A stretch of 64,000 nucleotides of DNA from Helicoverpa zea (GCF_022581195.2 NC_061469.1:5828001-5892000), one strand, 5' to 3'. Positions 48,707-61,020 are shown, counted from the first letter of the stretch. Notes: generated from the letters alone by a model not told the origin. Program-made: numbers and translations.

Positions 48707-49104
48707 AATCTTCTTTGCTTTCTTCTTACATTCATCATATTCAGCCTTTTTTGTGCTTTTTCACTATCATCATTGTCTTCCGTCCGCTGCCATTCCTTGA
48801 ATTTCATCTTCTTTTCCTTTAATACACTCTGCACTTCTTCCACCCACCACCAAGTTTCCTTCTCTATCACACCATTCCCTTTTGATTCTCCTAGAATGCT
48901 TCTTGCCGCTTTCCTTATACACGTCGCCATTTCATTCCAGCATTCATTCACATTCTTTTCATTCATTTCTCCCATTTCAATCATCTTATCAACCACTACT
49001 TTTCTAAATTCCTGGGCCAACTCAGCCTTCCCCAACAGATGCCATTTGATTTTGGGGGGCCGTCTCTCTTTGGCTTTTGGCCGGGAAGTTAAAATCACAT
49101 CCAT
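48658..49104 (-). pseudogene. Linker region of the RTE LINE ORF, frameshifted from the RT
   Basis: The frame begins inside the element (MDVILTSRPKAKERRPPKIK). It covers the region between endonuclease and RT, with WWWVEEVQSVLKEKK, KFKEWQRTEDNDD and MNVRRKQR. Its tail reads out of frame against the RT frame, which starts at 48706; a small indel near 48750 explains this. The upstream endonuclease was lost at the 5' truncation point 49111. Confidence 0.75.
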
Positions 49105-49252
49105 AATTAGGGGAAACTAATCCGCGCATCCAAATAGGAATAAGTCTATAAAATTCCTTGATAAATAAGCAAATACTAATCTAACAATAATCTGACACTG
49201 AAATATTTCTTTAAGTCTTTCCAGTATTTCGTGAAAAACTTTTCAGTTTTCA

Positions 49253-49310
49253 TCATCAACCTCCGAGCCTTTTTTCCCAACTATCTTGGGGTCGGCTTCC
49301 AGTCTAAAAA
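49253..49310 (-). mobile_element. SINE family B 3' fragment
   Basis: CATCATCAACCTCCGAGCC through CTTGGGGTCGGCTTCCAGTC matches the family B terminus in minus orientation. Only about 58 bases remain. Confidence 0.65.
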
Positions 49311-49493
49311 CTCTGCAGTTTTATAATATTAATATTATAGAAAAAGTCTAGGGCGGTTAATTATGCAGATTTATATACCCACTAAACAAAGGTGCTAACC
49401 GTAGGCGTATACACTTCAGTTCAAAGTTTGAACATGTTTTACAATGTACGTGCCTACATTGGTTGTATAAATGTCAAAAGCGTGGGATGCAGT

Positions 49494-49781
49494 TAGGGCT
49501 GCCATCCGTCTGGGTTTCCCCGGATTTGTCCTCGTTTGGAGGCCGTCCGGGGGCCGTCCGGGCGGGGTTTCAAGAAGTGTCCGGGGAAAACCCGGACACT
49601 TTTCATGTAAGGAAGCACCTCATTGGATTTAAGTATGTGTTAATAGTAAATGGATTACAAATTAGGTATTATTTTGTTTAAAAAAATCGTACTCCTTCGG
49701 GGAAAAAATGCGATTTACGCCAAATGTCCGGGTTCTTTTAATGTTTGTCCGGGTTTGGTGAAATTCGAGATGGCAGCCCTA
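49494..49781. mobile_element. Non-autonomous hAT element with 8-bp target duplication
   Basis: The termini TAGGGCTGCCATC and (right) GATGGCAGCCCTA are perfect inverted repeats of 13 bases. GATGCAGT occurs directly on both sides (49486-49493 and 49782-49789). An 8-base duplication with TAGGG-type ends is diagnostic of the hAT superfamily. The 288-bp interior is GC-rich with GTCCGGG motifs and codes for nothing; the short frames crossing it are spurious. Confidence 0.85.
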
Positions 49782-50384
49782 GATGCAGTGTATATTAATC
49801 CGGTTTCAGGCAGATTTATATACATTAACAGGTATTAAAAGACCTTTTTTTAATGTAGGCTGTTTTATACATTCACGCCTATATTAAGGATTTTGTTTAT
49901 TTACCGAGATAAATGAATAAATGACCACATAACCGAAACATTATGTTTATTCACACATCTCATCTCATCAATGTAGTAAACGTCAAAATATGCTCATCAA
50001 ACAATCTTAAATTATTTATTTTAAATTCGTAAAACAAAATTATATCCGATTTTGAGCATCGATGTGAGTGTTGTAAGAACGATGGACGACGAACTTAGGC
50101 GGAAATATTTACGGCTGTAATACCTTATACGAGTGGATTATAAAATATTGAAGCTGATCTTATAAAAGCATAATATAATGGCATTTTACAGCAACCGTCA
50201 TAAAATCCATAAACATGTACCTACTACCATGAAAAGTGCGTCATATAACCCTTTTTAAAAGGAGAGAACTTAATTTACATCTGGTATAATCGTATCATTG
50301 ACATAAGAAATTGTTTGAACAGTATTTGTCCTAATTTATCCTCTTTTGTTTAACTAAAGCAAACGTATAACCCTGTCGTCATTT

Positions 50385-50447
50385 CCTTGTCCTTATCTAT
50401 ATTTATTATTTGGGGTCACCGCAACATGTTTTCTTCTTCCGCACCTA
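50385..50447 (-). mobile_element. RTE-like LINE 3'-end fragment
   Basis: TCCTTATCTATATTTATTAT followed by TTGGGGTCACCGCAACATG and TTTTCTTCTTCC is a diverged copy of the antisense 3' end seen at 3700 and 46970. Confidence 0.5.
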
Positions 50448-53400
50448 TCAACCTTCTTAGAAATCAAATGGTCTTTGAATCCTCTTCTATGATAATAATA
50501 GAGTTTAGTATCGCCAGGCGGAAATTCGATATAATATCGTGCTGCGTGCTAATCCATATATCACCACTGTATATATATTATGCTCGTAGTTATCTGTAGG
50601 TCGATAAAACTAACTTTAACCGAACCATTCCTTCAGATCCTATTTATGGAGTGTGTGGGAGTATTAGTAGCACATATAAAGCCGAATTCGGACTATCTTC
50701 TAGACTAAACAACAAAGCAAGTTCAACTACTGTTAAGTTTTGGTAAAATGCTGGTAGTAACCTTTTTCGTCTAATCTTTTTTCTTAGTAGCTGTTTTGTT
50801 GACCCTAATTTTTGTATCCACGAATTATAAAAGTTTTCCCCCGATTCAAAATTAATGCGGCCTTGAAGACCTTTCTGGCTCTTAAATGCTTGATAAGAGA
50901 AAAACTTTTGAACATTAATTTCTCAAAAAAATCCCTAAATACCGGTGGAAAAAGTTATGATCACTTTATTATGCATGAAGCTATTTTCTAGATTACTTTG
51001 TTGGTGTTTGACTAATTGAGTAGGACTGCCAGTGCTTAATGATTCCTTTATGGTCGCTTCTCAGTAACTCAGGAAGTCCTGTTGGAAATACATATACTCT
51101 TCATTCTAGTTCTCTCTATATACTCTTCATTTATTCATGGTGCCTTTAAAGTTCAACCTCAGTATCATATTGTTGTAACTTTTTTTTAGTTCAAGTGCAT
51201 ATCGGAGTGTTGTTGCTCTTATTAAACTCACTATTTGCACATTAATTAATATAGGACTGTAGCCAAAGTATTGCAGGTACTTTCCCAATAACATGACCCA
51301 GAAACAGGATCAACTACTTACAAGGGCTTACTACCATCGTCATTACTCTCGAGTGCACTTAAATATTTATATGAAAGTCTGTTGTAATTTTTCCCTAGAA
51401 AATATCACCCGGAAAAGGAATACTGAAAAACATAATGGCCAGTCGTTGAGACTTCTCGTAGTTAAAATTACAGTCTCGAGGACCCAAGTTCTACTCATTT
51501 CTTTAGCTGTCACGAACATGCCGTTGCTATGACAACGAGATGATATTTCTAATTCTATGAACATTTTCTACAAGATTCGTGGCCTTTTATTTATTTTCTG
51601 TTATTGTTGCCATTGACATTCATTGACGTCACATTTCGTGATGTACGAGTGTCTAAACGTCTTGAGTTATTTTTATTATTTGCGGAGGTATTGCGAATCG
51701 TTAAGTAACTAATTAGCTTGAAAGAAGTGTGGGTACTTCATTGTTTTGGGTTCTTCACTATTGATATAAAATAGTTTTGTTTTTACTTTACTATAAGAGA
51801 ATATGGAAGATTGGTGTGATTGTTCTTTAATGTATCTACAATCGTTTGAATTGTATAATTTCCGAAATTTGCCCATACTGAACCAGAAATAAAAGATAAA
51901 GAGAAAAAAGTTCTTTTTAAGGAAAACATTTGTTAATACAGTGTTCCCTCTTATTTTTCAGGAATTTACAAATTGTGATTTCCCAAGAGCTTAGAGATAT
52001 AATACATCAAAGTCGTACAGCATGTTTAGTGGTTTTTGTTCTTCAAAGAAACATAGATTTGGGATGAAACTTACGTGATCGACAATACATACAAGAGTTA
52101 AGATCGTGGGTGTCTTGATTTACTTTTATTTGGTTTTCCAAACTTACTAAATATAAAACTCTGTCTGAATGTGGAGTCTTGACTTTACCTGAAACGGGTA
52201 ATTTTTATGTATATTTGAAAGTTTGTACCGCTTATTTACACAGAAAACTGTATTTTAGATTCGTCTACTTCTTATATTAATCGTAATAAATGTCTTCCAT
52301 CATCATCAGTTATCATGTACCTACTGTAACTTTTTGTAAACAAATGTTATTGAAGTTGATCTGGTAGTTATTTTACTGCAACAGACTCAAAAACAATCTG
52401 TCTTCATTCCTCCTATCTAAAAGTGATCCTCCATGATATATATTTTACAGTTATATTGTATAACAAAAGATAATTTTAATATGTGTTTCCAGTCTAGATT
52501 ATAATGAAAGATGTTATTCAAGAAAACTTAGTTATCTTCTGTTTTACAAGCCTTCTTGAGCATAAAATACCCCGATGATCTAACGATATCAGATTTCTAT
52601 AATCTACCGCGGAATATCAATCTCTCAGAGGCCTTGTCTAGCATAACAATGAGATTAATTTAGGCAAAATTCTAGACTAGTCTGAAAATGCTTCTCCTTG
52701 GATAAACTAAAAATTATTCTATTACGGAGCCTGGATCGCTAAATGGGTTCGGCGTCTGATATCAGGATATAATGGGTACTGTAATAGCACCACATAATTA
52801 TGTTTTATGTAAACAAGGCTTGTAACAGGATTTCGTGAGGATGGGAATTTGATTTTTTCTAGACTTTTTTTTTACTTTTGATGTGTCTTTGTGCCAATTC
52901 TTTTGGATTATAATCATAGTTTTTTTGATCACTACTATATAGGTAGGTACCCATAAAAGATATAAAATATATATAGTTGAGATATTATAGATTCATTAGA
53001 CTAATAAGTACTCAAATATTTGTAGGTAATAAATTTTTGTTTTAGATTTTGTGCCATTTCTCGTTATATTATGATAAATGCTTCGATTAAAATTTGACCA
53101 TTATCAACAATAACAGAAACAAAAAAGAATCTGTAATTTCTATTTAAAGAATCTGTAAATTCTATTTAAAGATTTCATGAACGTAACAAACTTTTTACTA
53201 AAATAAAATGGCAAACAATTTATTTTCGAACACTTAATAACAAGAAAAGCGTTTGTACATTCAAGTCTTAAGTGCTGAATCAGATTAGGAGAATCTTTTT
53301 TTATTTTTATCTCATTATAAAGTACAAAACGGTAACCATTAACATTTAAATTGGATCTTGTAAAGTCTAGACATCCTCTTACTAGAATGATCAACAAATA

Positions 53401-53723
53401 AAAACTTTTTTAAGTGACGGACTTTGAAAAAGCAAAACAGTCATTCAGGTGATTAGATTTGAATAGTGTTGGATTTGTGAACGTGACTTTTCTGAATAAA
53501 CTTCATAAACTTCTAGACTGATTTACTATTAACTAATTTGCCTCAAGGTTTTTCACGAACCTGGAAAATACCTTTTCTTAAGCTCAAATCTTCGTACTTT
53601 TCATAGTTCAAGAGTCTTTAAATGAGTAGTGAGTAGTTTTTTTTAGAGATTTGAAGTCCTTCCAATTTTAGTATCATATTTTGTTTTAATTTGAATAAAG
53701 ATAATTATTTTGTACGAGAATAC
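50448..53723. other. Non-coding, AT-rich
   Basis: Only a short tandem duplication (TCTGTAATTTCTATTTAAAG repeated with small changes, 53130-53175) is noted. No gene is seen. Confidence 0.45.
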
Positions 53724-53725
53724 TA

Positions 53726-53952
53726 TAGTTCGGCCATTCAGAGAATGCGTTCCTGACACGTCGCGATTGAACTGACGACGTAACTTTGCAATGGCGTTGC
53801 AGTTACGATAAAAATATTTTTGCTGGTTGTTTACCGTTTTAACAATTGAGGAGCATTAAAACAACATTATTATATCAATAATCAATGAATGTAGTTACGT
53901 CGTCAGTTCAATCGCGACGTGTCAGGAACGCATTCTCTGAATGGCCGAACTA
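53726..53952. mobile_element. MITE with 60-bp perfect inverted termini (TA duplication)
   Basis: The first 60 bases (TAGTTCGGCCATTCAGAGAA onward to CGACGTAACT) are repeated without error in reverse complement at the right end. TA flanks both sides (53724-53725 and 53953-53954). The interior has no coding capacity. Perfect long arms indicate recent activity or selection for hairpin structure. Confidence 0.8.
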
Positions 53953-54564
53953 TAATTCCAATACAATTGAATCTAAAAATACAACTCAGGAATGTTACTG
54001 TTGTAAAATTGTCAGGACACAACCGAGTTTATTGTACTCTTATTAGGTTAGAAGAAAAGGCATTGGTTCATGTCTAAAGAAAAAGGAGCAAGTTTTAGGT
54101 TTCTGCCGCGTTTGGCCATTAAATCGTCTCTAAATTGAATTGTTACGCTTTAGGCCTTGTGGCCTTGTGTAAGGGTAAAAGGGCCGTTTCTTTTTAACTG
54201 AGTTTCAGACATAGATTTGGATTTATGTTATTGAATATGGGAATTCTGGACTCTGTAACAAATGTTCCTTAACATACTACGTTAAAGTTTTTGGTGGTTT
54301 AAAGCATGTTGGGATAAATCATTCAATACAATATTCGACGTAAAAATGCTGTAAAGCATGTCCTGTCTTTATGTGCATAATTATGTAACTTAATATTGTT
54401 ATTTCTGTAGGGGTTTTCTGTAGGTTCCTCAAATAAACAAGCCAGTAGGTTGACAAGAAATAAAATACCTCTGATATTATAAATAAAATGCTCTATATTT
54501 TTTTGGGTTTTCAAATTGCATTCTTTACAGTCGGAATAAGGTTACATTATCAATACATCATCAT

Positions 54565-57500
54565 TTATATGTCAATGAGGTCAGCGTTTCGGTCTACTTT
54601 AATGTTAAGGTCTGTGTCCACGAAGTAAGTATCGGAATCAATGGATTTCCAATCTCCCATGTTGTAGTTCTTCAGCACCCAACGGTTCCACCTGGTCTTC
54701 ATATCACATGTCATCTTCTTGTGGAAGATCTTAACATCAATGAACTTCATGTTGGGTGTGAAGAAGTCCTCAACAATAATGCGACGATCGAAGGGGAAGC
54801 CAAGAGGCATCTTGTCCAGAAGGACGGTCGATCTGAAGTCACGTCTGATGTCTTTACGGTTCGTGTCCAGGATGTTGATGTCAATGTTATCGACCAGTTT
54901 CAATGGCGACACAATAACATAGATCATGCAGTCCATACCTCCTACGAAACCTTTAGGAAGAAGAAGCCTGGTCGGGAAACCAGTGTGGAAGTTCCTCAAG
55001 TCCTTGACCAAGAGATCCCTAATGTCGGTGATGGATTCCACCTTCTTCATCAAGTCGCGAGTCATCATGCGGTCGCGGACAAGGTTGTGCATGTCTTGGG
55101 AGTTTCTGACAATTGTGTTCTTGCCAGTGGTCAGTTTGTAAAGGAAGGTATCTAATTCAACGAAGTTTAGTCGGTTTCTGTTGATGTCGATGAGACGACC
55201 CATGTTATCTTTCTTCGGTCCAAGGAATATCCTTACGACACAGTCAACGGCCTTGTCAGATAATACGTCGAGGGTGACTTTGAAGGGTTGGTGGTTAAGG
55301 CGACGCTTGCGTACCAGGATTTTCATGTCTGATTTGGTCTTCTTAACCTCATCAGGAGTCAAAGCAACAGCATTAGTCATGTCCATAAGATAGTCGTCGA
55401 AGAAAGTGACGAGTTTGTCAACGTTAACGTTGTCGACCTTCACACCAGGGAAGTAGAGGTCCTCCTTGGTGTAGGAAGGCAGACGCAGCTTGAACAGGCA
55501 CACCAAATCGATGATGCGTTTCTGCAGCATGTAAAATACTGGATCACGAAGAGCTGTCTGGTATTGGTCCAGGATGGAAGGAACAACGAAGTACCTGTAA
55601 GAAATAGTAATGTTGAGTTGTCTACGTAGTTTAAAAAAATTAAAGCATCTGGGCTGATAGGAATAGTATTTATAAGTAACAAATACTAACTGTTTAAATT
55701 GGAATAGTCGTGGTGGCCTATTGGGTAAAGAACCAACCTCTCGAGTATGAGGGCGAAAAAGGTGGGTTCGATTCCAGGTCAGGCAAGTACCAATGCAACT
55801 TTTCTAAGTTTGTAAGTACTTTCTAAGTATATCTTGGAAACCAATGACTGTGTTTCAGATGGCACGTTAAACTGTAGGTCCCGGCTGTCACTGAACATCC
55901 TTGGCAGTCGTTCCGGGTAGTCAGAAGCCAGTAAGTCTAACGCCAAACCAAGGGGTATTAGCTTGCCCGGGTAACTGGGTTGAAGATGTCAGAAAGGCAG
56001 TCGCTTCTTGTAAAGCACTGGTACTCAGCTGAATCCGGTTAAACTGGAAGCCGACCCCAGCATAGTTGGGAAATGGCTCGGAGGATGATGATGGATGAAA
56101 TATTAACTGTTTCGTGTCGTTTCATTGATTGGAATATCCTAGGTAGATTCTAATTATATTATATTTTTGTAATAAAATAGAAAACTAATATGTAGTTCAA
56201 TACTTACTTGTCGGAATGTAGAGTGTTAAGACCAAGAGCAGCCTTCATGACGATGAGCAGGTAGCGGTATGAGTCAACCACGGTCCTGTCAACATCGATC
56301 TTGTCGATTTTACCGTAGATCAGTTTTCCAAGAACCTCCATGTCCTCAGTCTTGGTAAGTTCCAGCCTAATGCCGTTAATCTACAAAGAGAAGGAGTTAG
56401 TTAGTAAACATCTGTTAGTTATCTCTAAAAATTGTACCGGTCAAATAAGTATATTTAATTATATTTATACGTACTTCAATGAATCCTTTGATGATTGCTT
56501 CTCTGATGATCTTCTCGTATTCATCGCACAGACGAATAACATCACGGTTGTAGTCGTGAGCAATGACATAGTTGTTCATCCTTGCGGGGATTTCTACACC
56601 ATTGTGCAGTTTCATCCATGGCCAGTATCCCTTCTTAATTGTTTTGTGCCAAGAGAACTCTTTGATTTTACCTAATCCGTTGGACAAACGCTCCAAGTAG
56701 TATCTGGCAAGGATCTGTTGGTACATGTACACAGTGAGTTCGAAACGTCTGGTCTTCATTTTGTCCATTAATCTGTCCTTCATCCAGAATGGATAGTCAA
56801 CGTGGAAGTAGTAATAGTAAGTATTAAGATCAATATCTTCAGTGAAGTAGCGGAGTTTGTCTTCATCGCAGAGGTGCACACGTTTGTCATACACATTCTC
56901 GTCGATTATGAAAACATCCTTGTCGGTCTTCTTGATTCCGTAGAAGTCACACAGCTTGAGATCGACATCTCCCTTCTTCATTTTCAATAAGTAAGCCTTC
57001 TGAATAACATCGCCACGTACAAAGAAGTATGGGTAGATCTCATAGGGAGGAGGCAAGATGATTCCCTTGCAGTCCTCACGGTGTCTGACTGCCACGGTGA
57101 GAGCGTATACGAACATACCCTCGTTGAGGTGAAGGCGCATCCAGCAGGCGGTCTTGATGAATGTATCGAAGTCTTTGGCGTAGAACAACACATGGAACAT
57201 GGTGACAACTTCCTTGAGCTGGCGGTCAACGTGCAAAGTGAAGATCTCACCGCGCGGCAGAACTCCAACCTTTAGCATTTTGACTAAGGTCTTTACAACG
57301 TCGGTTTTCTGAAATAAATATTTAAATATTCAGTAACAGTTAATTATGGAATGGTATATAATCATTTAAACAATATGTATAACACTTACGACGAAACAGT
57401 CAACATTTTCCTCAATCTTGAAGTTCTTGCCTAAGTCCTCAAGGTCCTTGTACATTAGGGGTTCAGTGATGTGGTTCAGTAATTTCAAAATCACAAGTTG

Positions 57501-57913
57501 CCTTTTTTTGATGTCCCATGTTCCTGATAAGAGTAAACGATATAAGATATTGTTATGTATCGAGTTGGTAGGTACTATGTACATTTACGTCAGTAAGATA
57601 TTTCGGAATATTAAACGTAAATCAAGCTTTGAGACTTCTACGAGAAAAATGCACTTCAGTCTGATTTCAACATGCATATTTTATATTTCAATGAAAGCGG
57701 ACTATCCTATTTTACATACAGGATTGTGAGAAAGATGAACTGGATTTTTTTAAACAGGTAATGCAGTAACGCAGTTAAGATTTATGCAAATTGAAAATAT
57801 TTTGTAAAAATAAATGAAAAAAAGTTCTTACTCATGGTAGTACTGGTGTCGTCTTCAGGCCTAGCCTTGGCCACAGCGGCCAGGCACAGAACAAATACCA
57901 GAACAGCCCTCAT
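54565..57913 (-). CDS. Storage hexamerin, basic juvenile-hormone-suppressible protein type, 5 exons, 750 aa
   Basis: The exons on the minus strand are 57913-57832, 57523-57390, 57308-56475, 56380-56208 and 55594-54565. All have GT-AG borders with matching phases and sum to 750 codons, close to the roughly 750 residues I recall for noctuid BJHSPs. Residues 1 to about 17 (MRAVLVFVLCLAAVAKA) form a signal peptide. A hemocyanin N domain follows to about residue 150. An M domain then contains YEIYPYFFVRGD near residue 161 and the family signature RYYLERLSNGLG at residue 274. The immunoglobulin-like C domain lies mostly in exon 5. In the copper-A region the ligands are largely lost (NTYYYYFHVDYPFWM), as expected for a storage protein rather than an oxygen carrier. 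Such proteins are made by larval fat body, secreted to hemolymph as hexamers and stored as amino acids for metamorphosis; juvenile hormone lowers their expression. I cannot tell BJHSP-1 from BJHSP-2. Stop at 54567-54565. Confidence 0.93.
55694..56098 (+). mobile_element. SINE family B in intron 4 of the hexamerin gene
   Basis: The tRNA-like head GTCGTGGTGGCCTATTGGG and a slightly altered B box (GGTTCGATTCC), the standard body and the GGCTCGGAGGATGATGATGG end are all present. The element is antisense to the host gene. AAATACTAACTGTTT (55679-55693) and AAATATTAACTGTTT (56099-56113) are a 15-base target duplication with one change. The element makes up most of the 613-base intron; the other introns are 81-308 bases. 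Confidence 0.85.
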
Positions 57914-57938
57914 CGTGGAGTCGACTCGGTCTGAGATC

Positions 57939-57974
57939 AACTGTGCTCCTTCTAAAATTGCACCCCCTTTTATA
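57939..57974 (-). promoter_or_regulatory. Hexamerin core promoter: TATA box and initiator
   Basis: Upstream of the start codon the minus strand reads TATAAAAG at 57974-57967. GCACAGTT follows, with its initiator A at 57942, 32 bases downstream of the first T. This spacing and an ACAGT-type initiator are standard for insect TATA promoters. The predicted 5' leader is about 29 bases, ending at the ATG at 57913. Confidence 0.7.
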
Positions 57975-58688
57975 CTACTCTCTTTAGAAGAAAAATAATT
58001 GTTATTTTTTCATACCTGATATGCTTTATAGATGTTACAATGTAACAAGTGTAGGCAACAATGTTGCGGTGAACTCTAGGACAATAATCTATTATCTTCT
58101 TGTATATGATTATTCAGAACTTTAGACCTTATGACTATAAACAGAAGAATGATATTAGAAAGCACAGACAGGTTAAGTGAAACCAATAAATAGATAAATA
58201 TGGCAAAAGTTAATTGTATAAAAATGATTAAGAAGCAACAATGCCCTCAGCCTATGAAAATAGTTAATTATTCAACTAAGCACTATCCTAGGGCACGGGT
58301 GCCACATTGGATCTTAAGTGCAGCGATGGATTCTAAGGTAAATTAAAATAAAAAGTCTTAAGTTTTATAATTCAATACATTGTAATGAAAAAAAAATTGT
58401 GATAATAAAATTATCGGCAAATTTTACAAATATCTTCAAATCACATTATCAAAATATTTAATGTTGCAAAACAAAAACCTTGTTACTCTCACCCAGACTC
58501 TAGGGCTACATAATTATATTTTTGACGTTTTCCAGCAAGACAGTTGTAAAATATTACACGGTAATTTCAATAATTACTGCTATACAAAAATACTAATTTC
58601 GTTTGATGCTTGAAGCAATTATCCCACAAATTGAGTTCTATATTTTTGCCTATTTCATTGTGTCATTACCGTATAAAGGCGTCATATT

Positions 58689-59053
58689 TTTAGTGGGTAA
58701 AGGACTAACCTCTCAAGTATGAGGGCGCGGGTTCGATCCCAGGTCTGGCAAGTACCAATGCAACTTTTCTAAGTTTGTATGTACTTTCTAAGTATATCTT
58801 AGACTGGACTGTGTTTCGGATGGCACGTTAAACTGTAGGTCCCGGCTGTCATTGAACATCCGTGGCAGTCGTTACGGGTAGTCAGAAGCCAGTAAGTCTG
58901 ACACCAGTCTAACCAAGGGGTATCGGGTTGCCCGGGTAACTGGGTTGAGGAGGTCAGATAGGCAGTCGCTTCTTGTAAAGCACTGGTACTCAGCTGAATC
59001 CGGTTAGACTGGAAGCCGACCCCAACATGATTGGGAAAAGGCTCGGAGGATGA
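58689..59053 (+). mobile_element. SINE family B, head slightly truncated
   Basis: It starts within the A-box region (TTAGTGGGTAAAGGACTAAC), keeps the B box GGTTCGATCCC, and runs to GGCTCGGAGGATGA. It is very similar to the other copies. It lies about 0.7 kb upstream of the hexamerin promoter. Confidence 0.8.
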
Positions 59054-59960
59054 CCACACAGAAATATTGTTTGAAGTATAAAAGTCCATACTTACTACGA
59101 AATGTTGTTCATGATTTTTTATGCTACAAAAATGATTTTATTAATACAACAAGATAAACAAAAGACCCTCGATGGACCCCAAGAGATCCATTAACGATGT
59201 TTCATTGGAAAATTTTCTATAAAAGCAACCGTTTCATAAAAAGAAAAAAATCTATATTTTCCTTAATTAAATATTTAATTAAGTTTATTTTCCTTTTAGA
59301 TATCGAGATAAGCCTTTTTTTTACTTTTTCTATTCTGTCAATTGTATGCCCACCCTTTTCGCTTTTTCCTTTTAGATTAAAGAGTTTAGATAAGCTGACG
59401 GAGTCGTATGCATTCTCGACTACTAAAAGGAAATAGGATTGTTCATTTTTCACTAGGGAGTACTAAGAATATAGAATTGTGGAATGCTGGGCTATGTTAG
59501 TATGATACTTATCTATTCTGTGTTAGTTGTATTGCATGCATACTAAACAAATAAATGATTTTAGAAAATCATATCAGCAGCACTGGAATTGAATCTCCTC
59601 TTCTCTCCTCAGCGTCAAGAAAATCGCAGTTTTCTTAGCAAATCTTAGATTCTTATTCGTTACTAGCTTCTGCCCGCGACTTCGTACGCGGATCCTGTCC
59701 CTTATGCCAGCGACTACGGGGTCAGCAAAATCAAAGATCTGAATAGTCTGATATTGAATTTTAAGGGCCCGTTGACTTGAAAACAACGGAATACGCATAA
59801 CCATTAGAAACGTTCCATATATTTAATTTTTGTACTTTAACGGCAAAAGCACAGCAGACTAAACAAAACGCTGAGAACTGAACCGCAATAGACGTGACCA
59901 TAGGGATAAAAGTAGTGATTCTAATTAGTCCGCGTAAAAAAACATTAAATAGATGACAAA

Positions 59961-60325
59961 GTCGTGGTGGTTTAGTGGGTAGAGAACCAATCTCTCAAGT
60001 ATGAGCGTGCGTCTTTGATTCCAGGTCTGGCAAGTGCCTGCCAATGCAACTTTTCTAAGTTCGTATGTACTTTCTACGTATATTTTGGATACCAATGACC
60101 GTTATTTGGAGGGGATGTTAAACTGTAGGTTCCGGCTGTCATTGAACATTCTTGGCAGTCGTTATGGGTAGTCAGAAGCCAGTAAGTCTTACCAAGGGGT
60201 GTTGGGTTGAGCGGGTAACCGGTTTGTGGACGTCAGATAGGCAGTCGCTCCTTGTAAATACTGGTACTCAGTTGCATCGTGACTGGAAGTCGACCCTAAC
60301 ATAATTGGGACAAAGGCTCTTGAGA
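59961..60325 (+). mobile_element. Diverged SINE family B copy
   Basis: GTCGTGGTGGTTTAGTGGG and an altered B box (TTTGATTCCAGG) begin a copy with many substitutions and small losses. It ends near GGGACAAAGGCTCTTGAGAT. It is the oldest-looking of the long copies. Confidence 0.7.
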
Positions 60326-60339
60326 TAATAACGACAATA

Positions 60340-61020
60340 ATAATGAGATATAGGCACTGCAGGACATCTGAGGCTGATGACGGGGAGTAGCGACCCCGCG
60401 GGGCTATATATACTGAGTTCTCCAGGGAGAGTATACTGTCCCCCATCTCCGGCCGGTCGGAGTGAACTATGACGGGGGTAGGTCTCACGCCTCTGGCTTG
60501 GCTTGGCCGTCCAGAGTGGAGTCGCTAGAGCAGGATTAGAGCCCTGCTCGGAGGGTAGGTGCCTCATGGTAAGCACAGGGAGCGCGTAATCTGCGTTTAA
60601 AGTCCGCCGAGGTGTCCTCACCCTTCAGCCGCTCATGTCCCTGTTGCCCTCTTGTTGCTATTCAGTGACTGGTTCCCGGGGGCCCAGTAAGTGAGGTGGC
60701 GAGTCTCCACCTGCCATTTTTACATGTACCTAATACATTGTCATCCACTAATATCCCATCACAATAGCCCAAGTAGTTTTCCTCCATAGTTAGCAATAGT
60801 TTAGCACAGTACCGGGGATTGTCTTTTTTTTTAACGACGTCCACCGGGGATTGTCCTTGGGTTCATTTTTATAGTGTTTAAAGGGATAATCGTCGGTTTT
60901 GTCATTTGTGTCACCATTTCATTAAAGTTGTCTCAAAAGGGCTTCAGCGTGTTGGCTTCGGCCCCACGTTTGCCTCCCAAAAATTCGGAACTTTGTAGTC
61001 CCGAGGTCTGGAAGAGACAT
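60340..61020. repeat. GC-rich interspersed repeat, probably non-LTR element sequence
   Basis: The block from about 60350 (CTGAGGCTGATGACGGGGAG) to 61020 (TTTGTAGTCCCGAGGTCTGG) differs sharply in composition from its flanks. It contains phrases (GGTGCCTCATGGTAAGCACA, ATGTCCCTGTTGCCCTCTTG) that I associate with untranslated regions of high-copy moth LINEs. Frames across it on the minus strand are spurious. Class and strand are unsettled. Confidence 0.4.

Larger units (their letters stand above)
46936..49111 (-). mobile_element. 5'-truncated RTE-type LINE with 12-bp target duplication
   Basis: A perfect 12-base direct repeat GGAAACTAATCC at 46924-46935 and 49112-49123 flanks a 2176-bp insertion. 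The insertion carries the linker region and complete reverse transcriptase of an RTE-like non-LTR retrotransposon but lacks the N-terminal endonuclease, a standard 5' truncation by target-primed reverse transcription. The element ends within about 30 bases of the stop codon, with a short purine-rich tail (GGAGAAAGAAA) instead of poly(A), as in RTE elements. Confidence 0.85.

Noticed and set aside
46968..49120. Several plus-strand frames of 67-125 codons
   Set aside because: They lie opposite the LINE ORF and are Ser/Phe/His-rich shadows of it.
54719..55393. Plus-strand frames of 67-144 codons opposite hexamerin exon 5
   Set aside because: They are antisense shadows of the well-supported hexamerin coding sequence.
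60189..60621. Two overlapping minus-strand frames of 99 and 117 codons
   Set aside because: They cross a SINE and a GC-rich interspersed repeat and have no domain; frames in GC-rich repeats are expected by chance.
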